NCBI RefSeq assembly: GCF_026283945.1
Contig: NZ_JAPDPC010000001.1
Location: forward strand, 2,294,001-2,358,000
Direction of reading: 5' to 3'
DNA from: Dyella humicola
GTDB lineage: Bacteria; Pseudomonadota; Gammaproteobacteria; Xanthomonadales; Rhodanobacteraceae
DNA: 64,000 bases
Made by a program: the position numbers and the translations under genes. Positions within the stretch are counted from its first letter, which is position 1. Every line of letters starts with the position of its first letter. The notes beneath the pieces were generated by a model, which was not told the origin of the DNA, ran no database searches, and saw nothing but the letters and a program-made list of their open reading frames with translations. Positions 28,328 through 38,074 of the stretch are shown here, piece after piece.

Positions 28328-29296
28328 TTACGCCGCCAGCCGATGCTCGTAATAAGGACGCGCCCTGTCGTCGAGGATGTCGTACAGCGCTTTCAGGTTG
28401 TTCTGGTCGGGGCTGAGCCACGCGTCGACGAATTCCGGCTTGATGGGAACAATGCAGCGGTCATGGCCCGCGGCCAGCACTTCAGGCGGCGGCTCATCGG
28501 TGATCGCCGCAAACGAGAACAGATCAGCGCCATGGTCGCCGGCTGGCGACAGGTTCCACAAACACGCCACCAGCATCTCCTGCGGCGGCTGCGGGTCGAA
28601 CGCCAATACGACGTTTTCCTCTCGCTCGCCCGGCCGCAGTTCCCTGCCCTCCATCTTGTGGCGGGCCACGTTCTCGTAGAAACGGGTCACGATCATGATG
28701 CCGTGACGGTGACCGAACAGCTTTCCCCAGGCCTTTTCAAGATTGTCCCGCCTGGCGTTATAGGTCCCAGGCTTCTGCCGCTCCATCGATTCGGTCCAGC
28801 CAGGTAGCCGACATTGATAGCGCATGGGCACCACGATGCGCTTGCCGTCCTTCTCGATCATGACCGGCGCATATTGGCCGGGGTAGATGCGGGAGTCCTT
28901 GTCCAGGGGCTCCTTGCGGTGCATGTCATCGAGATTGCGTTGGGCGGCCTGGATCTTTCTGTTAGCTACATCCCGATCCTTGGCGGCCGTCTTCGTGGGC
29001 TTCGGTCTCGCGAGGATTGCCTCAGCCCTCGCCAAGCGTTCGTTCTGTGCCTGCAGTTCGGCCTCATACTTTTCGATCTGCTCGCGGTCGCCCTCGGCGA
29101 CCAATTTGGCGAGCGCGAATGCGTCCTCGCCACGGGGCTTTCGGAACGCCTCCCGCATCGACTTGGGGATCTTCACCCACTGGCCATCCTTGCGCTTCTC
29201 CCAGAACAGCTCCACGAAGCGCTTGAGGCTGATGACGGCGCCCCACTCACGCACGAATTTGTCGTAGTCGGCGGCGATCTGGGCGGAGTAGCACAT
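28328..29296 (-). CDS. SOS response-associated peptidase (SRAP/HMCES/YedK family)
   Basis: 322 residues from ATG 29296, longer than E. coli YedK (222). Cys2 (MCYSAQIAADYDKF) is the catalytic residue that forms the DNA-protein cross-link at abasic sites. The family NARxE-type motif is seen as YNARRDNLEKAW, and the His motif as HDRCIVPIKPEF. An insert at residues about 70-150 is charged and coiled-coil-like (KYEAELQAQNERLARAEAIL). It protects abasic sites in single-stranded DNA. A truncated second copy lies at 17206-17304. Confidence 0.88.
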   Translation of the reverse strand: MCYSAQIAADYDKFVREWGAVISLKRFVELFWEKRKDGQWVKIPKSMREAFRKPRGEDAFALAKLVAEGDREQIEKYEAELQAQNERLARAEAILARPKPTKTAAKDRDVANRKIQAAQRNLDDMHRKEPLDKDSRIYPGQYAPVMIEKDGKRIVVPMRYQCRLPGWTESMERQKPGTYNARRDNLEKAWGKLFGHRHGIMIVTRFYENVARHKMEGRELRPGEREENVVLAFDPQPPQEMLVACLWNLSPAGDHGADLFSFAAITDEPPPEVLAAGHDRCIVPIKPEFVDAWLSPDQNNLKALYDILDDRARPYYEHRLAA

Positions 29297-29392
29297 GGTC
29301 AGGTGCTCGGCTGGCGGGTTTGGCGCCCGCGGGAGAAACAGCTTACCCCTACAGCGATCGGCGCATCGCAGCGCGGACGCTTGCACTGGGCC

Positions 29393-29782
29393 CTATCGGA
29401 CCGCCGCCTCGACGATGGCGATGTCTTGCTCAGTCGTTCCACCACTGACGCCGACGCCGGCGAACACCTTGCCATCTTGTGACAATGGCACGCCGCCGCC
29501 CATGGCGGTGTAGCGCCCCCCGGCCAACGCGAGTAGCGGAAAGAGCGGCTGTCCTGGCTGCGTGAGCGGGTCGAGATCGGCGGTGCGTAGCCCAATGAGC
29601 GCTGACGTATAGGCTTTGCGCTCGGAGATCTGGAGCGAGAAGAGCGGCGCGCCGTTCATGCGATGCTGGAGCACAAGGTTGCCGTGGACGTCGATGACGC
29701 AGACTGAAACGGGCACCTTGACCTGCGTCGCTTCGGCCTCCACGCGCTCGGCCAGCGCCTTTGCAGTTGTGAGCAGATCCAT
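29393..29782 (-). CDS. GlcG/HbpS-family haem-binding-like protein
   Basis: 129 residues. Family signature: SVCVIDVHGNLVLQHRMNGA, SERKAYTSALIGL, ALAGGRYTAMGGGVPL and GKVFAGVGVSGGTTEQDIAI. The fold is a PAS-like alpha-beta sandwich. Biochemical role is not settled in the family. It ends 97 bp before the SRAP start and begins 48 bp from the next gene's end, so it may be transcribed with the enoyl-CoA hydratase-like gene. Confidence 0.85.
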   Translation of the reverse strand: MDLLTTAKALAERVEAEATQVKVPVSVCVIDVHGNLVLQHRMNGAPLFSLQISERKAYTSALIGLRTADLDPLTQPGQPLFPLLALAGGRYTAMGGGVPLSQDGKVFAGVGVSGGTTEQDIAIVEAAVR

Positions 29783-29829
29783 ACGTTCGTCCTCTTCCGC
29801 AGCGGCGAGAAACCACTTCGCGCGCTGAC

Positions 29830-30666
29830 CTAGCGCTCGATCTGGCCTAGGTAGTAACCGAGACGATTTTCGACATCTCCCGGCTTATGGAAGCCAAGCG
29901 CGAACAAGGCCTTGAAGCTTTGCTGCGCGGCGGGCCGCGCTATAGACGCGAGGCACGCGTCCCACCCGGCGCCAAGCTCGACGTCGGGCGGTAGCGTGGT
30001 GTTGACGAGACGCTTGGTGTTGGCGATGGCCCACTTGTCAAACTTGGCGATCCGGGCCGCCAGCGCTTCCACGAACGCTTCGAGCTCGGCATCGGGCAAC
30101 GCTCGGTTCACGTAGCCATAGGCCTCGGCCTGGTCGCCCCTGATGTCTTCGGAGCTCAAAAGCACTTCCAGCGCGCGGTTCCGGCCGATGAGCTGGGGCA
30201 GCCGCGCCATGGGACCTCCGCCGGCGACCAAGCCCACGCCGACTTCCCATTGCGAAAGGATGGCTTTTTCTCGGCTGGCAAAACTCATGTCGCAGGCGAG
30301 TGTGAGCTCGCTGCCATTACCGGTTGCCCGCCCGCGGATGAGGGCGATGGAGACGACGGGCGCGCGTGTCAGCCGCGCCAGGAAGTCCGGCCACTGCGGC
30401 AACCCGGTTGGGCCGGCCGGCAGCGAGGTCAGATCCTCGATCCTGGCCTCGAAATCGGAATGATTCAGGAAATAGCCGTCCACCGCGCTGTCGAAGACCA
30501 CGACCCTGACTTGCTCGTCGGCCTCGAGGGCGTCGATGAGCTCGTGGAACTGCACGACCATCGGCGGGCCCATGACGTTAAGCGGCGGGTTGTCGATCGT
30601 GACACGCCAATAGGCAGGGGACCGCTTGGCAACCTGAATCTGAGTGGAGTTCGTCGTCGCGTTCAC
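29830..30666 (-). CDS. Enoyl-CoA hydratase/isomerase-family protein
   Basis: 278 residues from a GTG start. Crotonase fold: YWRVTIDNPPLNVMGPPMV at the start, then SIALIRGRATGNGSELTLAC with the oxyanion-hole glycines, and GVGLVAGGGPMARLPQLIGR. The usual catalytic glutamates are not obvious (GSELTLACDM carries one). The role on CoA esters is general; the substrate is unknown. Confidence 0.82.
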   Translation of the reverse strand: MNATTNSTQIQVAKRSPAYWRVTIDNPPLNVMGPPMVVQFHELIDALEADEQVRVVVFDSAVDGYFLNHSDFEARIEDLTSLPAGPTGLPQWPDFLARLTRAPVVSIALIRGRATGNGSELTLACDMSFASREKAILSQWEVGVGLVAGGGPMARLPQLIGRNRALEVLLSSEDIRGDQAEAYGYVNRALPDAELEAFVEALAARIAKFDKWAIANTKRLVNTTLPPDVELGAGWDACLASIARPAAQQSFKALFALGFHKPGDVENRLGYYLGQIER

Positions 30667-31038
30667 TGGGGCCTCTTATCGGCGACTCGCGCTAGGGCTT
30701 CAGGTTTAGCGCCGGCTTCCGGGTCGCGCCATTACACGAAGGTATTGCCGAGACCATCGTATGAATGGGGCTTAGTCGTGCAACCTCAGCCCCGGATGAA
30801 TACCCTCCCTGCCCTTTCCTGTCGCCGGCACGATGCGTTTCCAGATAGTCCGGGGCATGGCTGACACCTTGGTGCAATGGCGGTTACGTCGTCGTCTCCG
30901 ATAACTTCGTGGAGCTAAACAGTCATGGCCGCAGCAAGAGCCTTTCCGGGTTACGCGCGGCGCTTCTGATCAGCGGTCATTTCGAAGGTCACGGGCAAGC
31001 GCGGATTGAGGTGCAATCGTGTGATCGGGAGTAGTGCC
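30667..31038. other. Intergenic, no gene seen
   Basis: Divergent upstream region of the enoyl-CoA hydratase-like and cupin genes. Frames on both strands are short and unconvincing. An in-frame extension of the cupin gene to 31006 exists but gives no better signal peptide. Confidence 0.4.
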
Positions 31039-31524
31039 ATGCTTCTTCAAAAGATGCTTCTCCCAGTGATCATGGGTTCAATCGCATGGATTGCACCTCA
31101 TCTGGCTTACGCAACCGGCTTGCCCGCGAAAACCTTTGGTACCGTATTGCCGGAAGACGTAACGTGGGAGCCCTTCCCGGCCTTCCCTCCCACGGCACGC
31201 CTGGCCGTGCTGGTCGGCGACACTCGGAAGCCAGGACCTTACGTGGTGCGCGTAAAAGTGCCCGCCGGCGTGAAACTCATGCCTCACACGCACCCCGAGG
31301 ATCGCGTCTATACGGTCATCTCAGGCGTCTTTTACATCGGCCTGGGAAAGACCTTCGACGAAACCAAGCTCGTTGCCTATCCGCCGGGCAGCGTCGTCGT
31401 GCTGCCAGCGAACACACCCCACTTTCACTGGGCAAAGTCGGGGGAGTATGTCACGCAGGTCTCTGGCTATGGCCCGCTCGGCATCGAGTACGTCGAGGCC
31501 AAGGACGATCCGCGCCAAAATTAG
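31039..31524 (+). CDS. Exported cupin-domain protein
   Basis: 161 residues from ATG 31039. Signal peptide LLPVIMGSIAWIAPHLAYA. The cupin barrel has GVKLMPHTHPEDRVYTVISG (two His, Glu) and LPANTPHFHWAKSGE (His). It is a periplasmic relative of ChrR/cupin-2 proteins. No partner gene on the same strand; a strong hairpin terminator follows at 31696. Confidence 0.82.
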   Translation: MLLQKMLLPVIMGSIAWIAPHLAYATGLPAKTFGTVLPEDVTWEPFPAFPPTARLAVLVGDTRKPGPYVVRVKVPAGVKLMPHTHPEDRVYTVISGVFYIGLGKTFDETKLVAYPPGSVVVLPANTPHFHWAKSGEYVTQVSGYGPLGIEYVEAKDDPRQN

Positions 31525-31695
31525 CCAATGGGGGAGCACATCCGTCAATGGGCAAGCCGGCGCGATTCACTCGACCTCCGCGTAGAGCGCCGCAGCCCCG
31601 TAGGCTGCTCAGGTACTGGAGGCGTCACGTTGCTCAAAGGCCAAAACGCCCACGTCGTCAGCGCATGCGCCGTCAATGATTCAACGGCGCAGCCG

Positions 31696-31731
31696 CATAA
31701 GAAGACCGGCGAGAGCGGGTCTTCTTATGCA
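31696..31731. terminator. Bidirectional hairpin terminator
   Basis: GCATAAGAAGACC (31696-31708) pairs perfectly with GGTCTTCTTATGC (31719-31731), 13 bp. It lies between the converging cupin gene and the DJ-1/PfpI gene, right before the latter's stop codon. Confidence 0.75.
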
Positions 31732-31741
31732 ACGAAAGCAT

Positions 31742-32416
31742 TCATTTCATAACGCTGAGCAGCGCCTCTGCTGTAATCGTAGAGGAAGCAGGATTCTGGC
31801 CCGTAATGAGGCGACCATCGACGACGGCGAACGGGTGCCAGTTATCGGTCTTTTGAAAGTATCCACCGAGACGCTTCAATTCATCTTCGACCAGGAACGG
31901 CACAACCTTGGTTAGCTGCACTTCCTCCTCTTCGGTGTTGGTAAATCCAGTAACGCGCTTTCCCTTTACGATCGGCTCTCCCTTGTACTTGACATGACGC
32001 AGCACGCCTGGCGCATGGCAGACCGCGGCGACAGGCTTGCCGCTGTCATAGAACGATTCGATCAATTTGGCGGAAACCGGATCCTCTGCGAGGTCCCACA
32101 TGGGGCCGTGCCCGCCGGGATAGAACACCGTGTCGAAATCCTTGGACGAGACGGAATCAAGCCGCAGGGTGCTGGCCAGCACCGCTAGGGCTTTCTTGTC
32201 CGCCTTGAAGCGAGTCTGCGCAGCCGTCTGATTGTTGGGGTCGTCACTCTTGGGATCGATCGGAGGCTGGCCGCCCTTCGGGGATACCACCGTTACCGTG
32301 ACCCCGGCATCGGTGAAGACAAAGTACGGGGAAGCAAATTCTTCCAGCCAAAAGCCGGTCTTGCGCCCGGTGCTTCCCAGGATGTCGTGAGAGGTGAGTA
32401 CCATGAGTATCTTCAT
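31742..32416 (-). CDS. DJ-1/PfpI-family protein (type 1 glutamine amidotransferase-like)
   Basis: 224 residues from ATG 32416. VTVVSPKGGQPPIDPKSDDP, DTVFYPGGHGPMWDLAEDP and the nucleophile elbow PVAAVCHAPGVL with the reactive Cys are as in Hsp31/YajL-like proteins. Family members are glyoxalases, chaperones or deglycases. Ribosome site AAGGAAAAATGC precedes it. The name stops at family level. Confidence 0.88.
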   Translation of the reverse strand: MKILMVLTSHDILGSTGRKTGFWLEEFASPYFVFTDAGVTVTVVSPKGGQPPIDPKSDDPNNQTAAQTRFKADKKALAVLASTLRLDSVSSKDFDTVFYPGGHGPMWDLAEDPVSAKLIESFYDSGKPVAAVCHAPGVLRHVKYKGEPIVKGKRVTGFTNTEEEEVQLTKVVPFLVEDELKRLGGYFQKTDNWHPFAVVDGRLITGQNPASSTITAEALLSVMK

Positions 32417-33525
32417 GCATTTTTCCTTTGGCAGGGTGACGCTCGATTGAATATCACTAACCAGGAACCGGGAGCACGAACCTTGCCGGAACGAGCCATC
32501 CGTATCCAATGACTTTCAACGCAGAGGCACTGTCGCCAGAGCGCCTCGCGCTGGCGAGACTTCCGAGGCATGCGTCGAAGACGACAGGAAGACGCAAGTC
32601 GCCGCGGGCGCGTACCGATGCAGTAAGTAACTGCCATCGACTGGATCGGATGAATTCTGATGCCATGACGATCTGACGTCTTTGAGACTCCGCACATATG
32701 GCGACCCTTTCGCGCCGCTCGCACATTTTGCGAGCGTGCGCCTGACCACGGGTTATCGTCTATGCAGCTTTGGTATCGGTCGCGATCCACGTCGGGAACC
32801 CGCTTCAATCTCGCGAACCCGATAGGTCTGTTCCGCGCTATCACCCACACCAGCATGCTTGCCCAGGGGAGAGCCCTAGGGTCGATTACCTTGAGCGAAC
32901 TTTTTAGCTTGAGGGAAACTGGACGCTCGTGATCGACATCGCGGATGCGGGCGCAAGACGCGATGCCATGCCCACGCGACGCATACCACCCAGCATAGAT
33001 CGTGCCGAAGCGGGAGGAGGCTTTGGCAGTATTCGGCCTGGCCTCGTGATTCCTCTTCATGCTGAGCTTCTCACCGAACAATGAAGGCGTCGTAGTCGTA
33101 CTACGGCTAGCGCAGCGAGTGGCATGAGGCGAATTTAAACGACACCGTTGGCAGTACTTTCACGTCTCAGTCATCCGCCGTGCACGGATGTACCAACGCG
33201 CGCTATTGCAAACTGGTCGTTTCCACACATGTGCCGATTGGAATGTATTGGACGATGACGTAGACACGCCCTGACGCGGCGCGGCATGACCAGCGCGTTT
33301 GAGGAAGCATTCGCACCTCATCTTTGGCCCCATGGATGGCCCGAGAGAGGGTGCGATCGCTATCCGGCGTCCAGGTCGACGATGAAGGCGTCCCCAAGCG
33401 CGCCTGCAAGCTTGACACTTCCCTCGGCGCCGAATTGCACGGCGCGGCCGCCGGTCCTGTGCCAACACCAAAGTACGATGGACGGACCTCTGAAGAGTGG
33501 CGCATAACGTTCGAGGAAGAATGCA
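32417..33525. other. 1.1-kb stretch without a supported gene
   Basis: Long minus-strand frames exist (for example 32413-33081) but have implausible composition. A minus-strand frame ending at 33360 closes with QFGAEGSVKLAGALGDAFIV, which looks protein-like and could be the tail of a decayed gene. The last 30 bases are the GAGGAAGA ribosome site of the kinase gene. Probably degraded sequence. Confidence 0.4.
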
Positions 33526-35829
33526 GTGGAAAACGAATTGATCAGGATCTTCGACGCGCTCACGGGGTTCGCGTGGACGACACTTCCCGAGGGAAGCGTG
33601 GGCTTGATCAACAAGCGCTGGTGTGAATACACAGGGCTAAGCATCGAGGAGGCCAAGGGCCACGCGTGGAAGTCTGTGGTCCATCCAGACGATTTTCCCA
33701 CGTTACTTCAAGGCTGGCACTCGATGGTGGCTTCCGGCAAACCGGGGGAGCTCGAGGTGCGAATGCGCCATTGCGATGGAGATTATCGCTGGCTACTTTT
33801 CAGAATGAGTCCGTTGACGGACCCGTCCGGGCGTGTCTTCAAATGGCGGGGCATCAACACCGACATCGAGGAACGCAGGCGAGCTGAGAGAACCTCGCGA
33901 CTAGGTGAACTCAATTTGTCGGTCATCATCGACAGCTTTCCGTTTCCTGTCGCGGTCACGACGCCCTCGGGTGAAGTTTTTGACCTCAATCAACCTACCC
34001 TCGATTACTTCGGCAAAACGCTCGATGAACTGAAAGGCCTGAAAGTCTGCAACCTCACCCATCCGGATGATCGTCCGGGCATGCTCGCGGTGCAGTTGAA
34101 GGCGCACGAAACGGGTTCTGCCTACAGCGTTCAGAGTCGCCATCGCCGATATGATGGCATCTACCGCTGGTTCAACGTTGCCGGCATGCCCGTTCGAGAC
34201 ACGCGAGGCCGCATTTTCTGTTGGCTCCATTTGCTCATCGATATCGATGATCGAACGCCGCCTGGAGACGTGCTGCGCGCAGCCGAGCCCGACCTCAGCT
34301 CGATCATCAATACGATTCCGGCGCTGGCATGGTCTGCGCGTACCGACGGCTCCGGTGAGTTCTTCAACCAACACTATCTTGACTACGTCGGCTTATCTGC
34401 AGAACAGGCGAACGAATGGGGCCTGACGGTCGCGCTCCACCCTGAGGACGTAGATGATTTGACTGCCTGGTGGCAACTCATCATGGCCTCGCAAACGCCT
34501 GGAGAAACCGAAGCCCGACTGCGTCGCTTCGACGGTGAGTACAGGTGGTTTCTGTTTCGTGTCAACCCACTGCGGGACGAGTCCGGCAGCATCATCAAGT
34601 GGTACGGCATCAGTATCGATATCGACGACCGGAAACGGGCGGAGGAGAAGCTGCGACGCAGTGAGGCCTTTCTCGCCGAGGGCCAACGCACCAGCTTGAC
34701 CGGCAGCTTCTCCTGGTGCCTGGAAACCGACGCCATAGTATTTTCGGAAGAGCTTTATCGCATCTTCGAATTCGAGCCAGGCACGGTCGTTACGCTGGAG
34801 CGGATCGCCGATCGGATCCACCCGGATGACATTCCGCTCTTATCCGACAAAAAGGCTGATGCGCGAGACACGGGTGCCGACCATGATTACGAGATTCGAC
34901 TGCTGACACCTGGCGGCTCGATCAAGTACCTGCACGTCGTTTCCCACAGTACGCGAGGTCGATACGGAGGACGGGAGTATATCGGCGCGATCCAGGACGT
35001 GACGCAGCGCCGTGTCTCGGAAGAGACGCTCGGTGCGCTGCGCTCTGAGCTGGCCCGCATGGCCAAGGTCAACAGCCTCGGCGCGTTGACGGCCTCGATC
35101 GCGCACGAGGTGAATCAGCCGCTGTCGGGCGTCATTACCAATGCAAGCACCTGCCTTCGGATGTTGGCCGCCGATCCTCCCAACGTCCACGGCGCGCTCG
35201 AAACGGCGAGGCGAACCATCCGCGACGGCCATCGCGCCTCCGATGTCATCACACGCGTACGTGCCCTGTTTAGCAAGAAGGATTCGATTGCCGAATGGGT
35301 GAATCTAAACGAGGCTGCGAAAGAAGTGATAGCGCTTACGCAGAGCACGCTAAAAAGTAGCCGGGTGATGTTGAGGACAGAGTTTTCCGACGACCTCCCG
35401 CCCGTCACTGGCGACCGAGTCCAACTGCAGCAGGTCATCTTGAACTTGCTTCTGAATGCTGCAGAGGCCATGAGCGATGTCGATGACCGCCCCAGGAAAA
35501 TTGTGATTAGCACGGAAGAAGATGGAGACGACTTTGTCCGACTGACCGTGCGGGACTCGGGAGTGGGTTTCGGGCCAGAGGTTGTGAGCAAGATGTTTGA
35601 GACGTTCTTCACAACCAAAGGTGGCGGCATGGGTATTGGGCTATCTATTAGCCAATCCATTGTCGAGCGGCATCATGGGCAGTTGCAGGCGACTGCGAAT
35701 GATGGGCCCGGCGCGACCTTTTGGTTTTCCATTCCTCGCGCAAGCAGCGATGAGGCGGAAAGAGACGGGGCGGCCGCGACGGATATGCCTGGCGGAACGG
35801 ATACAACGCGCACTACGGGGAATCCGTGA
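33526..35829 (+). CDS. Cytosolic sensor histidine kinase with four PAS domains
   Basis: 767 residues from GTG 33526 with GAGGAAGA upstream. PAS domains at about 1-115, 125-240, 255-370 and 385-495; three close with a repeated DGxYRWF, PLxDxxGxIxKWYG pattern (PAS_3/PAC type). Then HisKA with His527 in TASIAHEVNQPLSGVI, and the ATPase domain (VILNLLLNAAEAM, VRDSGVGFGPEVV, TTKGGGMGIGLSIS). No membrane helix, so it senses something inside the cell. Two response-regulator genes follow; the stop overlaps the first in GTGA. The type is FixL-like in layout but no haem-PAS histidine motif was verified. Confidence 0.9.
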   Translation: MENELIRIFDALTGFAWTTLPEGSVGLINKRWCEYTGLSIEEAKGHAWKSVVHPDDFPTLLQGWHSMVASGKPGELEVRMRHCDGDYRWLLFRMSPLTDPSGRVFKWRGINTDIEERRRAERTSRLGELNLSVIIDSFPFPVAVTTPSGEVFDLNQPTLDYFGKTLDELKGLKVCNLTHPDDRPGMLAVQLKAHETGSAYSVQSRHRRYDGIYRWFNVAGMPVRDTRGRIFCWLHLLIDIDDRTPPGDVLRAAEPDLSSIINTIPALAWSARTDGSGEFFNQHYLDYVGLSAEQANEWGLTVALHPEDVDDLTAWWQLIMASQTPGETEARLRRFDGEYRWFLFRVNPLRDESGSIIKWYGISIDIDDRKRAEEKLRRSEAFLAEGQRTSLTGSFSWCLETDAIVFSEELYRIFEFEPGTVVTLERIADRIHPDDIPLLSDKKADARDTGADHDYEIRLLTPGGSIKYLHVVSHSTRGRYGGREYIGAIQDVTQRRVSEETLGALRSELARMAKVNSLGALTASIAHEVNQPLSGVITNASTCLRMLAADPPNVHGALETARRTIRDGHRASDVITRVRALFSKKDSIAEWVNLNEAAKEVIALTQSTLKSSRVMLRTEFSDDLPPVTGDRVQLQQVILNLLLNAAEAMSDVDDRPRKIVISTEEDGDDFVRLTVRDSGVGFGPEVVSKMFETFFTTKGGGMGIGLSISQSIVERHHGQLQATANDGPGATFWFSIPRASSDEAERDGAAATDMPGGTDTTRTTGNP

Positions 35830-35834
35830 TAGCC

Positions 35835-36194
35835 ATGCACCCTTTAATCACGGTTGTGGATGACGACGAGTCCGTTCGTGAATCGCTGCCCGACCTGCTC
35901 ACCGAATTTGGTTTTTCGGTCCGGGCATTCTCGTCCGCGGAAGAGTTCCTCACTTCCGATTGCCTCGGAACGGCCAAGTGCCTGATTCTCGATATAGCCA
36001 TGCCTGGCATGTCCGGTCTCGACCTTCAGCGTGAACTGGCGCTCAGCGGTCGGCATATCCCCATCGTTTTCATAACCGCCAGCAGGGACGAAACCGTTCG
36101 GGCGCTTGCGCTCAAGCGGGGCGCGGTAGATTGCCTTTTCAAGCCATTCAGCGAGACGGTGCTGCTCGCAGCACTCAATGCGGCCATTCAATGA
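35835..36194 (+). CDS. Stand-alone receiver-domain response regulator
   Basis: 119 residues from ATG 35835; a GTG at 35826 overlaps the kinase stop and is an alternative. Acidic triad DDDE at 9-12, phosphorylation Asp53 in LILDIAMPGMSG, conserved Thr/Ser near VFITAS, Lys in LFKPF. No output domain. Such single receivers pass phosphate or tune the kinase; here it sits between the kinase and a FixJ-type regulator. Confidence 0.9.
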   Translation: MHPLITVVDDDESVRESLPDLLTEFGFSVRAFSSAEEFLTSDCLGTAKCLILDIAMPGMSGLDLQRELALSGRHIPIVFITASRDETVRALALKRGAVDCLFKPFSETVLLAALNAAIQ

Positions 36195-36233
36195 AGTGGG
36201 CGAAGGGTCGCGCTCTTGCTTCCGGAGACAACC

Positions 36234-36908
36234 ATGCGTTTGTTCAATGAATCCGGCCATGGAGCTAAACCAGCTACCATTCCGCCGGCCACCCCTATCG
36301 TTTTTGTCGTTGACGACGACATTTCCGTGCGTGAATCGCTTGATGCGCTAATCCGTTTCGAAGGCTGGCAGCCCGAGACGTTTGCGTCCGCCCGGGATTT
36401 TTTGGCGCAACCTCGAATCTTCGCTCCGAGCTGCCTGGTGTTGGACGTTTCGCTGCCAGATCTCAGCGGCCTGGATTTGCAAAAGCTCATCGCTGCTGAT
36501 CGGATCGATATGCCGATCATCTTCATCACGGGTTACGGTGACGTGCCTATGACGGTCCAGGCGATGAAGGCAGGGGCCATCGAGTTCCTGACCAAACCGT
36601 TCGATGACGAAGTGTTGTTGCGTGCCATACGGCATGCCATCGAACGTAGCCACTCTGCACTTGAGCAAGAGGCGGAGCTGGGCGTTCTCGAAGGTCATTA
36701 TGAAGCGCTCAGCAGGCGCGAACGCGAGGTCATGGCTCTGGTGGTCATGGGCCTGTTGAACAAGCAGATCGCCGGCGAGCTTGGCATCAGCGAGATCACG
36801 GTAAAAGCACACCGAGGCCAGGTGATGCGCAAGATGAAAGCCGGTTCGCTGGCCGACCTGGTAAACAAGGCGGCACGGTTCGACCAGGCGCATGCGGGCA
36901 AGCGTTGA
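36234..36908 (+). CDS. FixJ/NarL-type response regulator
   Basis: 224 residues from ATG 36234 with GGAGA before it. Receiver domain at 18-135 (VVDDDISVRE, LVLDVSLPDLSG with the phosphoacceptor Asp, LTKPFDDE), LuxR/FixJ helix-turn-helix at about 155-215 (LSRREREVMALVVMG, AGELGISEITVKAHRG). It should be the DNA-binding output of the kinase system two genes upstream. Confidence 0.92.
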   Translation: MRLFNESGHGAKPATIPPATPIVFVVDDDISVRESLDALIRFEGWQPETFASARDFLAQPRIFAPSCLVLDVSLPDLSGLDLQKLIAADRIDMPIIFITGYGDVPMTVQAMKAGAIEFLTKPFDDEVLLRAIRHAIERSHSALEQEAELGVLEGHYEALSRREREVMALVVMGLLNKQIAGELGISEITVKAHRGQVMRKMKAGSLADLVNKAARFDQAHAGKR

Positions 36909-36947
36909 AGAATGTTTCTCGCAGCCGTTCACGCCAATCCCGTCGTG

Positions 36948-37916
36948 CTAGCTCATGTCGGCGGAGTGATGCTGGCGTCGATAGTCGGCAGGTGTCACGC
37001 CAAGCCTGCGCACGAAGGCACGTCGCAGCCCGTTGACGTCAGCGTAGCCGCAAAGGCCGGCCACCCGCTTGGGCGCGTCGTTGCCGATCTCAAGCAATCG
37101 GCGCGCGGCTTCCACGCGAACGGATTCGACGTACTCGGCAGGCGGGACGCCGACTTCCTGATGGAACACGCGCGCAAAATGGCGCGGACTCAAGCCCGCG
37201 CGGCGGGCGAGCGAAGCCACCGAGTGGTTCTCCGCGGGGTTGGCGCCGATCCAGCGTTGCAAAGCCTGTATGGCCGCGTGGCCTGCCAGCTCAACCTCGC
37301 CATGTCGACTGAATTGCAGCTGCCCGCCCGGTCGCTTGAAAAACATCACCAGCTGGCCAGCGACCCGCATGGCCAGGTCGCGGCCGAGATCCTCCTCGAC
37401 CAACGCCAGGGCCAGATCCATTCCCGCGGTGACTCCGGCGGCCGTGCACACGCGTCCATCTCGCACGTACAGTGCGTCAGGTTCGACGATCACGTCCGGG
37501 TGTCGCTGGCGCAAAGTCTCGACCACACCCCAGTGCGTCGTGATCCGGCGCCCCTCGATGAGGCCACTGGCAGCCAGGACGAGCGCGCCATTGCAAATGG
37601 AACCGAAGCGCCGGCTCTTGCGGGCAACGCCACGGAGCCACTCGAGCACGGTCAGGTTGACCGATGCCTCGGGCAGGCTGGGCGCGCCGGCCACCAGCAC
37701 GGTATCAAGCCGGCCCAGCGCATCGCGCAGGGTCGCATCGGGCATCAAGCGAACGCCCGAGGAACTTTCGATGGCGCGCCCGGAAATTCCGACCACCAAC
37801 AGCTCGTAGACCTTCTGGCCGGCCTGCCGATTCGCCTCGGCGAACACGTCCAGGGGGCCCGAGACATCCAGAAGCTGGACGCCTGGACAGGCGAGGATGG
37901 CGATGGTCTTGGGCAT
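36948..37916 (-). CDS. GlxA-family regulator (DJ-1-like domain plus AraC HTH)
   Basis: 322 residues from ATG 37916. N-terminal DJ-1/PfpI domain (AILACPGVQLLDVSGPLDVF, GSICNGALVLAASGLIEGRR with a Cys at the elbow), C-terminal AraC/XylS HTH (SVASLARRAGLSPRHFARVF). Divergent from the HD-domain gene 158 bp away, so it probably controls it. Members sense carnitine-type or nitrile-type ligands; the ligand here is unknown. Confidence 0.88.
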   Translation of the reverse strand: MPKTIAILACPGVQLLDVSGPLDVFAEANRQAGQKVYELLVVGISGRAIESSSGVRLMPDATLRDALGRLDTVLVAGAPSLPEASVNLTVLEWLRGVARKSRRFGSICNGALVLAASGLIEGRRITTHWGVVETLRQRHPDVIVEPDALYVRDGRVCTAAGVTAGMDLALALVEEDLGRDLAMRVAGQLVMFFKRPGGQLQFSRHGEVELAGHAAIQALQRWIGANPAENHSVASLARRAGLSPRHFARVFHQEVGVPPAEYVESVRVEAARRLLEIGNDAPKRVAGLCGYADVNGLRRAFVRRLGVTPADYRRQHHSADMS

Positions 37917-38074
37917 GTCGGTTGGCGCAGATGCACGCGCATGTCTTGATGAGCTACACAATGGCACGATTTGATATATCACTTCAATACATGCCATGTG
38001 AATTTGAGGTTTCAATGGTGGCTACAACGCGGACACGCGTTCGCATCCACCAATCTCACGCCTGGAGTACACAC

